This document shows, piece by piece, positions 34,591 to 46,732 of a DNA stretch of 64,000 nt. The DNA is from Tomocerus qinae. Lineage: Eukaryota; Arthropoda; Collembola; Entomobryomorpha; Tomoceridae. Where the stretch lies: contig CM034548.1 of the NCBI GenBank assembly GCA_020055645.1, forward strand, positions 33,964,201-34,028,200. Direction: 5' to 3'. Each line of letters starts with the position of its first letter. Position 1 is the first letter of the stretch. The position numbers and the translations under genes were made by a program. The notes beneath the pieces are model-generated. The model searched no databases. It was given only the letters and a program-made list of their open reading frames with translations, and was not told the origin of the DNA.

Positions 34591-35677
34591 AGAATTTTCC
34601 GCGTTGGGTGATCCCACCTACTTGAAGACGCAGCTTGCAGCTACCATCTAGCTTTCTGCTGCTTCTTTCTGGCGCGTACTAATAGTGTATTTAATTACGC
34701 ATTTTTTAGCTGGGATCATGCAGCAGCAAAATTGGAAAAACCTGCTAGCTGCTAGAAGCTAGACGCTTGCTGCGAGAAGTGTGTTGTGTGGGTGAACGCC
34801 TTAGCCCTTAAAGCGGGTTGACTGAAAGATGGTGATGATTGAATTGAGTTCTGCCTCAATATTTCTTCTCTACTCTCACTCTGTACTGTCTGAAGTCTGA
34901 ACCTGATTTGTTTGCCATTTTTGATATTTTTTCCAGAGTTCTATCCAGATTTTCTTGTGTAATACAGATTTGAAATGGCAAATACATTGGCTTGGATTTG
35001 GATCGGGTGTATTTTTGATATTTGTAGGTTATCTAACATAACATTATCAATGGTTGAATATTTTGCCATAAAACGTCATTCGAACAAACGGCTTTCGATG
35101 TTTTAATCTATATACAACCCATGCATAAAACAATGCACTTTAGCTGGGCATGGAATTCTGTCGGTATTCATGTATAAATGTTTGTATGCATCTTTGTGTA
35201 ATAAAGACTACCCAGTTATAATTTTGTTTTACATTTCAACACGCTTGGACATCAAAAATTGATCTACTAAATAGTCAACGGTCTATCGATGAAATTGGAG
35301 CCAATGTACAGTCGCTATAGGTCAGCACTGCAGGTTGTTAGTTGTACAGGTTGGATCAGTTGTCATTTGACCCTTTCAGAGAAACTCATTTGGACGGAAA
35401 ATAGTAGGAATTTACATGGAAAGAGTAGGGATTTTTTAGAAAACTGTCTGTAACTTCGGATCTAAAAGAGTAAAGTGGCATATGTCAGCGAGTGGAAGTT
35501 GGCAAATATCAGTTTCTCATAACTGTAAAGCACGACTTTCTACGATGTCTATAACTCAAATTATTGTCATTTTACCAAAACACCTTTTTTGACAAGGGGG
35601 GAGAATATAGCCAATTTTCTATTATTCATATGTGTAGCTGTTTTTTTAAATCGTAGCCATACCATAGATACTTCCCC

Positions 35678-36979
35678 AGAACCTGCCACTCATTGAATTT
35701 CCCCGTATTTTGAACCACTCCTGAACCTTAATATGCGTAATCATTTTGAAATTCAGAATTAGTACTGTGGAGGCCTAGTGAAATAATAAACCATGTCCAA
35801 ATGGATGTAAAAAAGTGGTATGAAATTGCATAAAAAGATTGAACTAATTATTTGACGTTACATGACGGTTTTAGTGAATTTTTTCAATGACCTTTGACCT
35901 TTTTACACGTGTGACTTGACCTTGACATGGCCTAACACATAACCTTTTAGAGCGAACCATTTCATGACGTTCTACATTGTCAATAACTAAAGTTACACCA
36001 ATTTTAAATATTTGGACCACGCCCACAGGTAGGGGGTCTCGCTTTTCATCCCTACATCACAAACAGTAAGTTTGAGTTGATTTGAGTTATCGTGCTAACA
36101 GACAGACAGACAGATCAGGCATTCCTATAAAGCGGTGTTGCACACCACTTAATAATATTAATGGAATTTAGGAAGTCTTGGTTTGATGAGGTGTGAAATC
36201 ACACAAAACACGCATCGTATGCCCCAATGTATTAAATCTGCCACCAGTCGTATCAGGATTTTTATAATGTTTGCGCGGGCCTATTTTATGGTGTAAAATC
36301 TTAATGGTTAAATGGGACGAAATTAACCTATAAGAATTTTCAACATGCAATAGACCCGCTCAAGCATTATAAAAATCCAGATACGACTGGTAGCAGTTTT
36401 AATACACTAGGCTATACGATGCGTGTTATGTGTGTGAAATGGCTTCACTGTGCCATTTTGTCTAATCCATTGCGATATCGCACGGAGGAGAAGAGCGAGG
36501 CCACAACAGTCCACACTTTCCTCCGGGGCAGGAGCTATATTCAGTGTTCTATTTTAGTCGGCTGAAAATGATTTTGACCAGCCAGCCGGCTAAAACGGCT
36601 GAAATGGCCAAAAATCATGGTTTTTTAAATTTCCCGTCAAATCAAGGATAATTTTCTCAGTTCACATAGCCCCATTTGATTACTTTTGGCCATTTTGGCC
36701 ATTTCAGCCACTGGCTAACAAAGAATTTCAACCAGCCGGCCAGCCATTTTAGCCAGCCATTTTAACCAACCAGCCGGCTGGTCATCGAACACTGGCTATA
36801 TTTTTACGATCCTCCCGTACTCCAAACTCAATTAAACAACATTGACCCCATGCGCCATTTGGAGAGATTTCCGAACTTCTTGAAGGAGTTCAATCTGCAA
36901 TCTGCACTTGAAATCTACAATACGACACCTGGGAAAATAATGCGGCAAGTCTGTAAAGAAGGCCTCCTTAAAGAAATAA
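35678..36979 (-). mobile_element. Dispersed 1.3-kb element, right-arm copy
   Basis: Mirror of 29131-30432, with the same nested hAT-type MITE (36542-36794) at the same site. Confidence 0.8.
36542..36794. mobile_element. hAT-type MITE (right arm)
   Basis: Mirror of 29316-29568 with the same ends and target duplication, so the insertion predates the palindrome. Confidence 0.9.
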
Positions 36980-37139
36980 CCGCGAGGTTAAGGTATAGCA
37001 CCGAGACGCGGGAATATGAATATTTGTGATGCTTACTGCTTAGGCATTGCAGATATTCATATTCGCCACTCGGGGCTCTACTTTACAACCGACCAATGAA
37101 TATAAAATGCCTTCAAGGATAAATAAAGGTACATGATGG

Positions 37140-37357
37140 AAAAGCTTATAGGGCATGTCCCTTCTATGTTATATGGCATAGGACATGTCCCTTCTATGTT
37201 CTATGGTATAGGGGGGACAACCGTATTGTCGGGTCGCGTATCGTCGGATTGTCGGGTCGCGGATTGTCGGGTCGCGGATTGTCGGGTCGCGTATAGTCGG
37301 ATATCGGGTCCCGTATACGTCCCTGGTATAGGGCATGTCCCTTCTATGTTATATGGT
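37140..37357. repeat. Compound minisatellite (right arm)
   Basis: Mirror of 28753-28970. The number of 15-bp units appears equal in both arms, notable because such arrays usually vary quickly. Confidence 0.8.
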
Positions 37358-37613
37358 ATATTAGTATTAGTAATTCTATTGTTGATACATGTTACTTCAT
37401 TTTGTAACAATAAATTAACAATTGATTTGAACTTACTTATCGCCAACGCCAAATGACAGATTTTTATAATTTACTTTTACAGAGGAAACATTTTTAGTTT
37501 AGTGGATTTTACAAGCCCAGGAATTTAACGGATTTCTTATTACCCAAATAATTGATTTCAATTGGGACAGAATGCCAATATTTATGTCGTACTATTTCAT
37601 TCTCATCACAATC

Positions 37614-40054
37614 TTATAATATTGTACATCTTGAAATACTGTGCATGTTCGGATCGAATAGAAAGCGGATGGCCTCAAGTGCTTGTTCTTCCGAAGTTCG
37701 TATTTCATTCTCAAACTCTTGCACTGGCTTTGACCAAGAAATAATCATCAGATTTAAGTCGTCCACGTCGCGTTCATACGTTGAACTGTTGCATTTCATT
37801 TTCAACCAGAGCAAACTCGACTTCAAATAGGCCACAATACGATTGCAGATTCTTAATTTGAAACATGTTGGGTGATTTCCTTGAATACATACTTTCATAT
37901 CTTCAGACTTGAAAAAGTATGCTGCGTATGTACTTGCTACCATCAAATGCATGTTGTCTGCAATATAGAAAAACTTTTAAGCAAAAATTCTTTTGCAAGT
38001 TTGTATGATGTAAAAAATAGCTAACTGAGGCCCAACGAACAATAATTTGAAATTTAGATTACGAAAAAATAAAACATTTTTATGTCAAGTTATTTGAGGT
38101 TACTTTTTCAGTTACAAATAACGAAGACTAGAAACCAGTCTCATGCCACCGGCAGGGTTGAATACGGACGAAATGAAAATTGTCCTGGATGAAATTACTT
38201 TTGTCCGTGCGAAAATAATTTTGTCCACATTTGTCCTGGACAAAATTAATTTTATTCAGGAAGAAATTGATTTGAATGTTCAATTTTAACCATCGATCTA
38301 CTTCATCCACCGCAACCAGGCAAAGTCAGGCTAAATAACCGGGTATTTCGTAATCGATATGATTACCTAGCTCTAAGGTATGACTGCGTGGGAGTTAATT
38401 CTGAGTATAATATTATTGTCGTCTTCCTTTACAAATTCGTCTTCCTTCGAATTTATAAGGAAGACGATGAAGTGGAATCGAAAACATTTGAGGTGGATAA
38501 TTCGTGAAGCATACATGGAAATGGACGGAGATAAATAAATGGAACAAAACTTACTGATAATATTAGATGGCATGAAATTCTCACACATCGGCAGATATCT
38601 TTTCACTCTTGTCATAATCTTTATGAAAAGATTTTTAGTGTTCTCATCAGAGGAAATGAGATCGCGACAAAAGTCGCTTCCGAATAGCCAAAGGTAAGCG
38701 CATTGATACATTAAGAAATGGTTTTCGTGAAGAAGATGCTTCTGCTCGACAATAAAAGTGTCTGCCAACTTCAAAGAACGGGCGTGAGATACTGTCTTAC
38801 GAAGCAATGAACGCGGGACTGGTTCGAGGCTGTTGATTATCTCTCTCACTTTGTGGGCATCCTCCATGTTATTGCATTTATCACATTTCCAAGGGCTGTT
38901 AATCTCAACGGGATTCATTTGCAGCATATAGCCTTTCTTATTCTTACATTTCGGGCACACTAAGGCTTGGAAGTATGTTCCCCCTTCAGTCTTGTCCAGG
39001 CAACGCTCGCATTTGCAAATAAAATTATGGGATTTTTGAATTTGAATTTGTCGGGGGACAGTGCCAAATTGTAATACCATAGGATTATAAGCAATCGACA
39101 AAATGCTGCCCTTTTTGATCGGCTTTCTTGCATAAAGGCGGATATTCCAATGCACGTCTCCACTCCTGTCCACATTTTTGACAAATGTGAACCCAACATT
39201 AGGGCAACATGAGTTTGAAAGTAAGCTGGTGTACAAAAAGAGGGCTACACCGGCGTGTCTATATAAATCACAAAACAATTTATTAATAAATGATCTTATA
39301 ATAAATCGAAGATGATTAAATATTTTTGTTTTTGATCCTTACTCTGTGGAATGTTCATCTCCATAACAGATTGAGAAATTGTTGATTCGAGTTGCTGCCA
39401 ATAGTTGAGATACTTCGTCTATTGAGATATCCATTTCACAGTCTTGAGTCAAAAATTGAAATACATCATCGTCTATTTCCTTCTGGAAAACCTTATCCGG
39501 TTCATTATAGTCAGAACAAAGGTGTAAGAACTTTTCATATTTGGTAGGTTCTACGTCTTTAGACAAAACGATTCTCAGAGACATTAACTTCGAAAAGTTT
39601 CCAGTAACAGCTGTAATGCCTAATCTGGAGAAGACGTCGCACTCATAATTTTTGTGCTTTTTACTCTGTAGCACAAAATAATTCATTTTTAATTTCTCAT
39701 TATGCAATAAGTAAATATTAAAATGAATTGGTCATTGATGACTATATTATGCTTATCAACTACTAATCACAATCATCAATCAACAATAGTCCTTTTTACC
39801 TTTGAACAATTGACCGAGCAACAAGGCCAAAGACATTTAGGGCACTTCATTGCAGCATTCTCTATTTTTCTGAAGCAGCCCACACAAGTAAATATCCAGT
39901 CTTCGTAATTTGGAACCGGTAATAGTTGACGATGACATGGCGCAGAAAACAATGGAGACTCTTCCCAAACAACATCCCCGTGGTCAAAGTCCTTCACAGA
40001 TACTAAATATCGTCCCAAATCTTCACTTTGTTCACATCTAAAACGGCTAAGCAT
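37614..40054 (-). CDS. SET/MYND (SMYD-like) protein, right copy, intact
   Basis: Four exons (40054-39800, 39665-39343, 39258-38555, 37957-37614), all in phase, encode about 541 residues. A MYND zinc finger lies at residues 57-94 (C-x2-C, C-x2-C, CSVNC, H-x4-C), formed across the first splice. The SET C-terminal core shows NSCCPN (about 208-213, normally NHSCxPN) and KGSILSIAYNP, the substrate/cofactor pocket region, followed by a cysteine post-SET motif CKCERC. An extra CPKC/CDKC pair lies downstream. The layout is that of the arthropod SMYD-type (SmydA-like) proteins, many of which are diverged methyltransferase-like proteins. The replacement of His in NHSC and of the usual Tyr-rich block makes catalytic activity uncertain. 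Its twin in the other arm is frameshifted. Confidence 0.88.
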
Positions 40055-40737
40055 TTTGACAATAGTTATTGACAATTGAATGAGAGTGTCAAACTTGTCA
40101 TTTGTTGACAGTCAACAGTGCAGTGCGAACAGTGCGAAGTGTTCCGTTGTGTCCGTCACTTTCCTCGCTCGCCTCTCTCTCAGCAGGTAGCAAAGCAACT
40201 ACAAAACTAAGAAAATCACATTGCTATGGCATTGCTGATTGCATGTTGTGTCCGCGTCGTACAGTGCAGAGCGCATCGTACATACAAAATTGGCGGTTAT
40301 TTCATATTCTATACACAATTTTTCTTTCGGTATAAAAAACGCTTGGTATTACATTCTTGTAATTCTTTAAAACTTTTATTATATCTAACAAGCCCGTCAA
40401 TATACCCAGGCCGTCACTATACTCAGGCCTTTATAAAAATGCGAATAAATTCGCACGACAGGATTCTAGAGGGATTTGGCTGGCAATAAATGTGAGATAG
40501 TAGAGCCAACACACTAACCCTACTATCCCCTACTTTCTCACACGCAAATCCAGGGAACATAATCCGTGTCCGGTTTATAGTTTTTAGAGCATTTAACATC
40601 AATTAGGCCGTGTATATTTGACCAGCAATTAGGCCATGTATACTTAACCAATAATTAGGCCAATATAATGATTGTAGCTTTAAGTGGTCAATTAAAAACT
40701 ATTCAATATGCCAATGGTTAGGCTAATTTTGTGTCCA

Positions 40738-41047
40738 TATTTGTGGTCGGCATATTCTCTTACCAAGTAGGTATTATTACCAATATCCAATAATATCCAA
40801 ATCCAATATTTGCATTTCCTCGATATTGGGTAAACCCCCTATATAGCGGAGTATTAGTTTATCGCTATAGTGGTGCCCATATTTGAGTTCGCCATATTCT
40901 TTTACCCCGTAGGGATTAATGCCAATATCCACAATCAATATTAATATTTTCCTGACATCGGGGCAAACCCCCTATATAGCGGGGTATCAGCTTACCGCTA
41001 TGGAGGTGTCTATATTTAAATTCGAAATATTCTTTCACCCCGTAGGG
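40738..41047. repeat. Tandem repeat, about 135-145-bp unit (right arm)
   Basis: Mirror of 24511-24820, with the same AAACCCCCTATATAGCGG core in two units. Confidence 0.7.
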
Positions 41048-41762
41048 AAGAGAAACAATTATTTAATTCTGAAGTTTTCAAATTTTTTTTCACGTTTTTA
41101 GGTTTGTTTCTGTTAAGTCTGTAGCATTACCAGGTGTACTTTGAAATGTTTGTGCATTTTGGGTGATTCATCACTTCGAAGTAGTTTAATAATAATGAAA
41201 GTCTATCTGGAATGCTTACATTTGATGTGCTCATGAAAAATAGAAAGAATAACAAAAAATTCGAATTTGTTTTTTAAAACTTTTCAAGGAGAATTTTTCA
41301 GGCTTTTTTTGATAACGCTAACTTTTTTACTATATTCAGTCGATTGTATAAAATCCCCAAGAAGGTCACATAAACTAATAATTATATTTCACCTTTTGGC
41401 GGGTCGTTTTCGACGCTCTAACCTCGCAAGCCGCCGTGTGTGGAAAATTCTCCTATTTCACATAGACGTCAATGTATTGTAAAATATTCGATGATTTTCA
41501 AAAACCAAATGAAATGCGGTGAGAAATTCGATTCGAACGTTACTATGACATTGACGACAATGCAAATCTATTTTGTACTAAAAAGCAATGGCATTTTGCT
41601 ATTTTATAGTGAGTGTGTAAAGCTATCTTCTAATTAATCATCAATCATAAACTTGCCTTTTGTTTCCTAGAAACTAACTTTTACACTATTATTGTTGAGC
41701 GTGGCCGGATATTCCATGCATAAGAATTCGGGTCAGCCTCCAACGAATTTGAAATTCACAAT

Positions 41763-42061
41763 TTTTTTCGAAATTCCTCCAGAACCATGCATTTGATTTT
41801 GATGGTATTTAAAGGTTTGGAATCCAGGAATATTCAATAACGATTCTATAATTCTGATGTGTGATATTGTTCCTTTAAAAAGTTTAAAAAAATCAAATTC
41901 CTAAAAATTGGACAATTTAAAATTTCTTTAGGAATTTGATTTTAAAACTATTTAAAGGAAATGTCGAACATCAGAATTATAGAATCTGTAAATTGGATAT
42001 TTCTGGATTCCAAATCTGTGAGTACCATGAAAACCAAATGCTTGGTTCGGGGGGATTTTTG
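41763..42061. repeat. Hairpin MITE (right arm)
   Basis: Mirror of 23497-23795 with the same AATTCTGATGT arms. Confidence 0.7.
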
Positions 42062-42147
42062 CAAATGTAACGACAGTTTTAACATGCATTTTAATACTCC
42101 CTTGTGGTTGCTATATAGGTGTGGAATCCATACTTAATGTACAGGGT

Positions 42148-42661
42148 GCCCCCGAAACATGCCCATGAGAGAAGATAGAAATTAAAATATCTGAGACTGT
42201 CTTTTGCCATTTAAATTTGCATTTTTAAATTTTATAAAAATTGCTGACTTAGTGGGGGACAAAAAATAGTCTTTATCTGTATTACACTGGACATCTAGTG
42301 AGTCTGCAGGTTTTAGCCAATTTGATGTGATTATAAGTGAATTTGACGGCGGGATCCTTCGTACCATGAAGGCATTCATCACTAAATAGCAGTAGTTTGT
42401 AAATACCTTCATGGTACGAAGGATCCCGCCATCAAATTCACTTAAAATCTGCAGACTCACTAGATGTCCAGTGTAATACAGATATCGACTATTAGTTGTT
42501 ACAAAAGAAAACCTGGATACCATCCGTGAAGCATTTGAAAGCAGCAACAACAATTTTTCTTCTGTAACAGGTCTTCTCGGCGGCTAGGCTTGCAATGCAA
42601 ATTTAAATGGCAAATGCGATCTTAGATTTTTTTTAATTTCTCGCTTCTCTCACGGGCAGAT
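42148..42661. repeat. Nested hairpin transposon (right arm)
   Basis: Mirror of 22905-23410 with an extra 8 bases near 42226 (TTTATAAAATTTAAAAATGC when read in left-arm orientation). Confidence 0.75.
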
Positions 42662-43303
42662 TTTTGATTACCGTATTTAGATTTATTAGAAGATTCTACT
42701 AAATTATAGGCAATCTGTTCTTTAAAAGAGATTTCATTCAAATCGGTTAAGTAATCTCTGAGTTATTTAAATATTTGTAAAAATTTCACGTGTGTGTGGG
42801 TGGCGGCGCGCTTACTACTTGGCGAGTGCAAGTGGTGTTGACGTGAAGCAATGATTATGCTTATGCCTATACAATAAACACACACAAACAAACTTTTCTC
42901 TTCCTTCGTTCTGCAGCACGCATTGCGCATGTATGCCACAAACAGGCATCGCGTAAAATTCTGTTAGTAGTATAATAATTTTGGCCTATGATATCATGGG
43001 AAGAATTAACCTTCCACCTACAACTACCGACCACCACTACTTCTATTGAATTTTAAAATTCTTATCTATTAAACTTGGTTTGATTTTTATAAAAGTGCTG
43101 TTTCTAACCCAGGGATGCATTCATTGTATAATAATAATGTGAATTTTTCTTGAAGATATTGATGTCTCTTGATGCCTTGTTTTATCCTAAGTTTCTCCGT
43201 AAATCTTTTTTGTTTTAAAACTTAAGAATGATCCATACAATGTAAATATTGTGTTGAATTTCAGCTAACTTTGTGTCGCTGCAAGTCAAGTTCTATGATA
43301 GCT

Positions 43304-43511
43304 ACAAGGACAAGTAGTAGCTCCAAAAAAAAGACAATTTTGTAACTTGGTTCCGGGCGGAAAAAATTTCGAAATTTGATTTCGATAAAAAATTTTAAGG
43401 CATTTGAAATGGACATCAGTACGGCTGCCACAGGGCAAATTCCGAAAAATCGTCCGCGCCCGGAACCAAGTTACAAAATTCTCTTTTTTTCGAGCTATTA
43501 CTTGTCGCCGG
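43304..43511. repeat. Hairpin MITE in the transposase relic, right arm
   Basis: Mirror of 22055-22262, with the same CCGGAACCAAGTTAC arms and a few point differences in the loop. Confidence 0.75.
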
Positions 43512-43675
43512 CCAGTTACCACATAATCACACAACTCACACCAATTCCATTCCCATTCTATCATTCCCAACTCCAGCTGAATTGGAAATTGAAATGTTTG
43601 ACAGGAGATGATAAGCGAGAAGTGCGACACGAACGTAAGTGGTATTGACCGTGAGCCATTGGAGAACTCGGAGGA

Positions 43676-44182
43676 TATTTGTTTTGTTTAAATCCTGAAG
43701 TAAAGTCTACAGTGGCTCATAGTCGGCACAGCGGAAAAAGAGTGGCTCTACCCATGCGAGGAATTACCTTAAGTGAAAGTAGCTTACTGAGGATCATAGA
43801 TGCAAATATTCCTAGTAATAACAGACAGTATGTCATTTATGGGGATCCAGCATATTCTATTAGATCACAAATAATTAGACCGTACAAAGGTAGACAATTG
43901 ACTAACGACCAAGGCAATTTCAACAAGACAATGTCAGTAGGACGTATTTGTGTAGAATGGGAATTTGGTAAGATAGCATCTTTATTTGCATTTTTGGACT
44001 TCAAGAAAAATCTGAAACTGTATTTGTAACCAATTGGAAAGTATTATGTCATAGGAGCTCTATTAAAAAACTGTCACACATGCTTGTATAGTTGTCAGAC
44101 TAGTATGTACTTTGATGTCCAACCTCCTACATTGGAAAGCTATTTGTCTAATACAGCTAATTTCAGATTAGGTGATGTGTGA
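43676..44182 (+). pseudogene. PIF/Harbinger transposase fragment, right arm
   Basis: Mirror copy of the left-arm transposase relic with the identical premature TAA after KNLKLYL and the same missing N-terminal half. Coding resemblance continues past the stop to NTANFRLGDV before the next stop. Confidence 0.75.
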
Positions 44183-44252
44183 ATAAATATTATATATTTA
44201 CAAATGATACAAAAATTTATTAGAAAGTCATTTATTTCTCATAATACACAAA

Positions 44253-45035
44253 TTACTCCACTTTTTGTATTTTGTCTTTGAGCAGTTCGAGTAACATCTT
44301 TTTTTCCTCTGACTCCGCTTTCCATTTTTCTTCTTCCAAATGCAGTCGTCTTTCCTCCAATTGTAACTTTTTTTCTTCAAGTGCCAATTGCTTTTCTCTG
44401 ATCTCTGCATCCGTTTTTTGTCGTTCTTCCATGATGAACAGCAATCGATCGTCCTTTGTGATCTTTTTACTTTGTGTGTCTAAACAAGCAATGTATACAG
44501 AATTTATTATTAAATAGTTTTAAATTTGGAACTACAAATTCTGTTGTTGATAAAATGAATTTCTTACCCGTGTTATCATTGTCTAGCTTTCTAACCGTCC
44601 CTTTCATAGCTGCATCACGAATGGTCTCACCAAGCATTTTACTCTCTTGTTCATTATTTATTTTCTTTCCCTTTACTTGTTCAATTTCTCTTAGTAGTTC
44701 CAAAAAGTCAGTTAACAGTTGAGCTTTTTCATCGAATTCTTCTTCGGTACCTTGTATGGTTCGATGCTGGAAACTTCTTTTAACAATTCAATTTCGTCTT
44801 TTGACGTAAAACGGAACGCCTTTTTTCGAGATGATACTTGCTCGTGTTCAACATTTTGGTGTTGAACTTCCTCTTCTGTGTCGGCCTACATTGATGAAAA
44901 TTAGCGTTTATACCAGTTATTTTAATAAAAGTAACCTTTAGTCTGTGATAAACTGTGATAACCTTGTTTGGTTGTTTTGCAATTAACTTACCATTTTTCA
45001 TATTTTCTCTTTTCTTGAGCCAGTTGACAATTCAG
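44253..45035 (-). pseudogene. Decayed Myb/SANT-like partner gene, right-arm copy
   Basis: Mirror copy of the left-arm pseudogene at 20530-21313, with the same internal deletion and the same coiled-coil end. The decay therefore predates the duplication. Confidence 0.6.
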
Positions 45036-45574
45036 CTGAACAGGGCTGTTAAATGCAATAAAGCAACATTTGAAGGTGGAAGTTGTTTTTGATTTTAAAC
45101 CAATAACATTTGAATATAAAATACCCGCTTGCTTTGAATATGGTACAAGCTACAATACTTTGAAGTGCTTGTAGCAGGCCGCCTACAAGCTTTTATCTTG
45201 GTGATATTTGTTTGTAGCACAACCAACGTGAAGTTATAGCAAGTTTTACAATCCAAACTTGAAGCTTTTATCCAAATAAGCCTGTATCGAAACCTCTCTA
45301 ATGTTAATAATTTGTTGAGTCGCACATGCTAGAGTCTACTAGTAAATTTATAAATCTCTATATAATAAAATTATTTATTCCTATGTCGCAGGATCTACCT
45401 ATCTATGTATCTATCTATGCCATGGACAATGCGGCATTTTGTTGCAATGCGCATGCGCGTATACAATGCATGTTTCATAAAACAAGGAAGTCCAATATGG
45501 GTAAATATTAGCTTATTTCGAAACTAGACAATGTTAATATGCATAATCATTTTGAAATTCAGCAATGGTACTGG

Positions 45575-46215
45575 GGCCATTATTATTATAACATCAAAAC
45601 AAAAATAGAAATTTGCATAAAATGATTATGTTGTGATGGAAATGATTGGCGAAAGGGAACATTTCGTAATGATCGTAATGTGCGCATTAATTAGCATTTC
45701 AAAACTCCTAATCCAAATTGGTTCTGTTTAATCGACAAACTTATTTAGCATTTTTTAGTAGAGCTGGTTTTGCTTTGTATTACCCCCTAGACCTCCTAAA
45801 TTCTTTTGTGCCAGCTTGCACACCTTTTTGTAAAATTAAAAAACAGTACTGGGGGCCATTTGTCCTTCAAAAATCTTTATTCGTAAGTTGTACTCATAGG
45901 ATTTGTACGTTTTTCATAGGATTCGTTTGTACTGTTTATTAAAAATGGAATTTTTCATTGTCCCCTGTATTTGATGCTACGATCTACAGTTATTGTTGTA
46001 GTTTAGTAACTTCCTTTTTATCAGGAAGTTGGAACTGCAGCTAATTTTTCCAACCGCTGTAGATTATAAAAGTATATATTTAAATTGTTGTATTTACAAA
46101 TTTAATATAATAACCTAAGGGAAATACCGATGATTTTTTCGGAATTGTTTTTATTACTGTGATTGGTGGCCTGCTGAGTGCTAGATTCGCCCCTTAGCTG
46201 GGTTCACTAGTAATA
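45575..46215. repeat. Dispersed repeat, related to 6540-6960
   Basis: Shares with the first-third of the window ATCGTAATGTG, ATTAATTAGCATTTCAAAAC, GCATTTTTTAGTAGAGC, GAAATACCGATGATTTTT and CTTAGCTGGGTTCA in the same order. It lies just outside the right edge of the palindrome. Confidence 0.6.
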
Positions 46216-46219
46216 AATA

Positions 46220-46560
46220 ATGGTTTATAAATTTATAAATAATAAATACAATGGTTTATAAATTTATAAATAATAAATGTATGGTTTATAAATTCATTAA
46301 TAATGAATATAATGGTTTATAAATTGATTAATAATAAATATAATGATTTATAAATTGATTAATAATGAATATAATGGTTTATAAATTTATATAAATTATA
46401 AATGTAATGGTTCATAAATTGATTAATAATGAATATAATGGTTTATAAATTGATTAATAATGAATATAATGGTTTATAAATTTATATAAATTATAAATGT
46501 AATGGTTCATAAATTAATAATACTAAACATAGTATTTTATAAGTTTATAAATCATAAACT
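46220..46560. repeat. AT-rich satellite, about 31-33-bp unit, about ten copies
   Basis: ATGGTTTATAAATT begins successive units, with variable ends such as GATTAATAATGAATATA or TATATAAATTATAAATGTA. Two sub-unit types alternate, suggesting higher-order duplication of pairs. Confidence 0.9.
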
Positions 46561-46732
46561 AACACATTAGCGGCGAATGTTAATGCTATAAATTGTAATT
46601 GGTGATAAATAAAAGTCCTAGTTCTGTGTAATAGTTAAATAGTAGTAAAGGTTAAGTACGTTACAAGGGATTACTCTTAATGATAACATAAAATGAGGGT
46701 ACTAAATTGTTTTAAATCATTCTCGGATTTAG

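Larger units (their letters stand above)
31302..34808. mobile_element. PIF/Harbinger-like transposon forming the palindrome loop
   Basis: The 3.5-kb single-copy segment between the arms begins GGGCTAA and ends TTAGCCC. Its two ends share a second match, GCAGCAAGC, about 35-43 bp in. The flanks read GCTTTAA and TTAAAGC, compatible with a 3-bp TAA (or 4-bp TTAA) target duplication; TWA is usual for PIF/Harbinger. Inside are a decayed MADF/BESS gene (+) and a spliced gene with a HARBI1-like tail (-), convergent as in this superfamily. A recognisable DDE core was not found, so it is probably non-autonomous. Confidence 0.7.
34808..45302 (-). repeat. Right arm of the 25-kb palindrome (about 10.5 kb)
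   Basis: Mirror image of 20264-31301. It is 543 bp shorter: it lacks the 535-bp SINE and one copy of its 16-bp target duplication (551 bp), and carries 8 extra bases near 42226. Visible single-base differences are few. The SMYD-like gene in this arm is in frame. The outer edge is CCTCTCTAAT at 45302, after which homology to the left flank stops. Confidence 0.97.

Noticed and set aside
20264-45302. The palindrome as one giant transposon (Polinton/Maverick type) with very long terminal inverted repeats
   Set aside because: No polymerase B, integrase, protease or capsid-like genes are visible. The arms contain host-type and unrelated nested elements, and no target duplication is evident at the outer edges.
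46220-46560. Centromeric or telomeric satellite
   Set aside because: Only about ten diverged units, bounded by a dispersed repeat and an active-looking gene; a local AT-rich satellite explains it.
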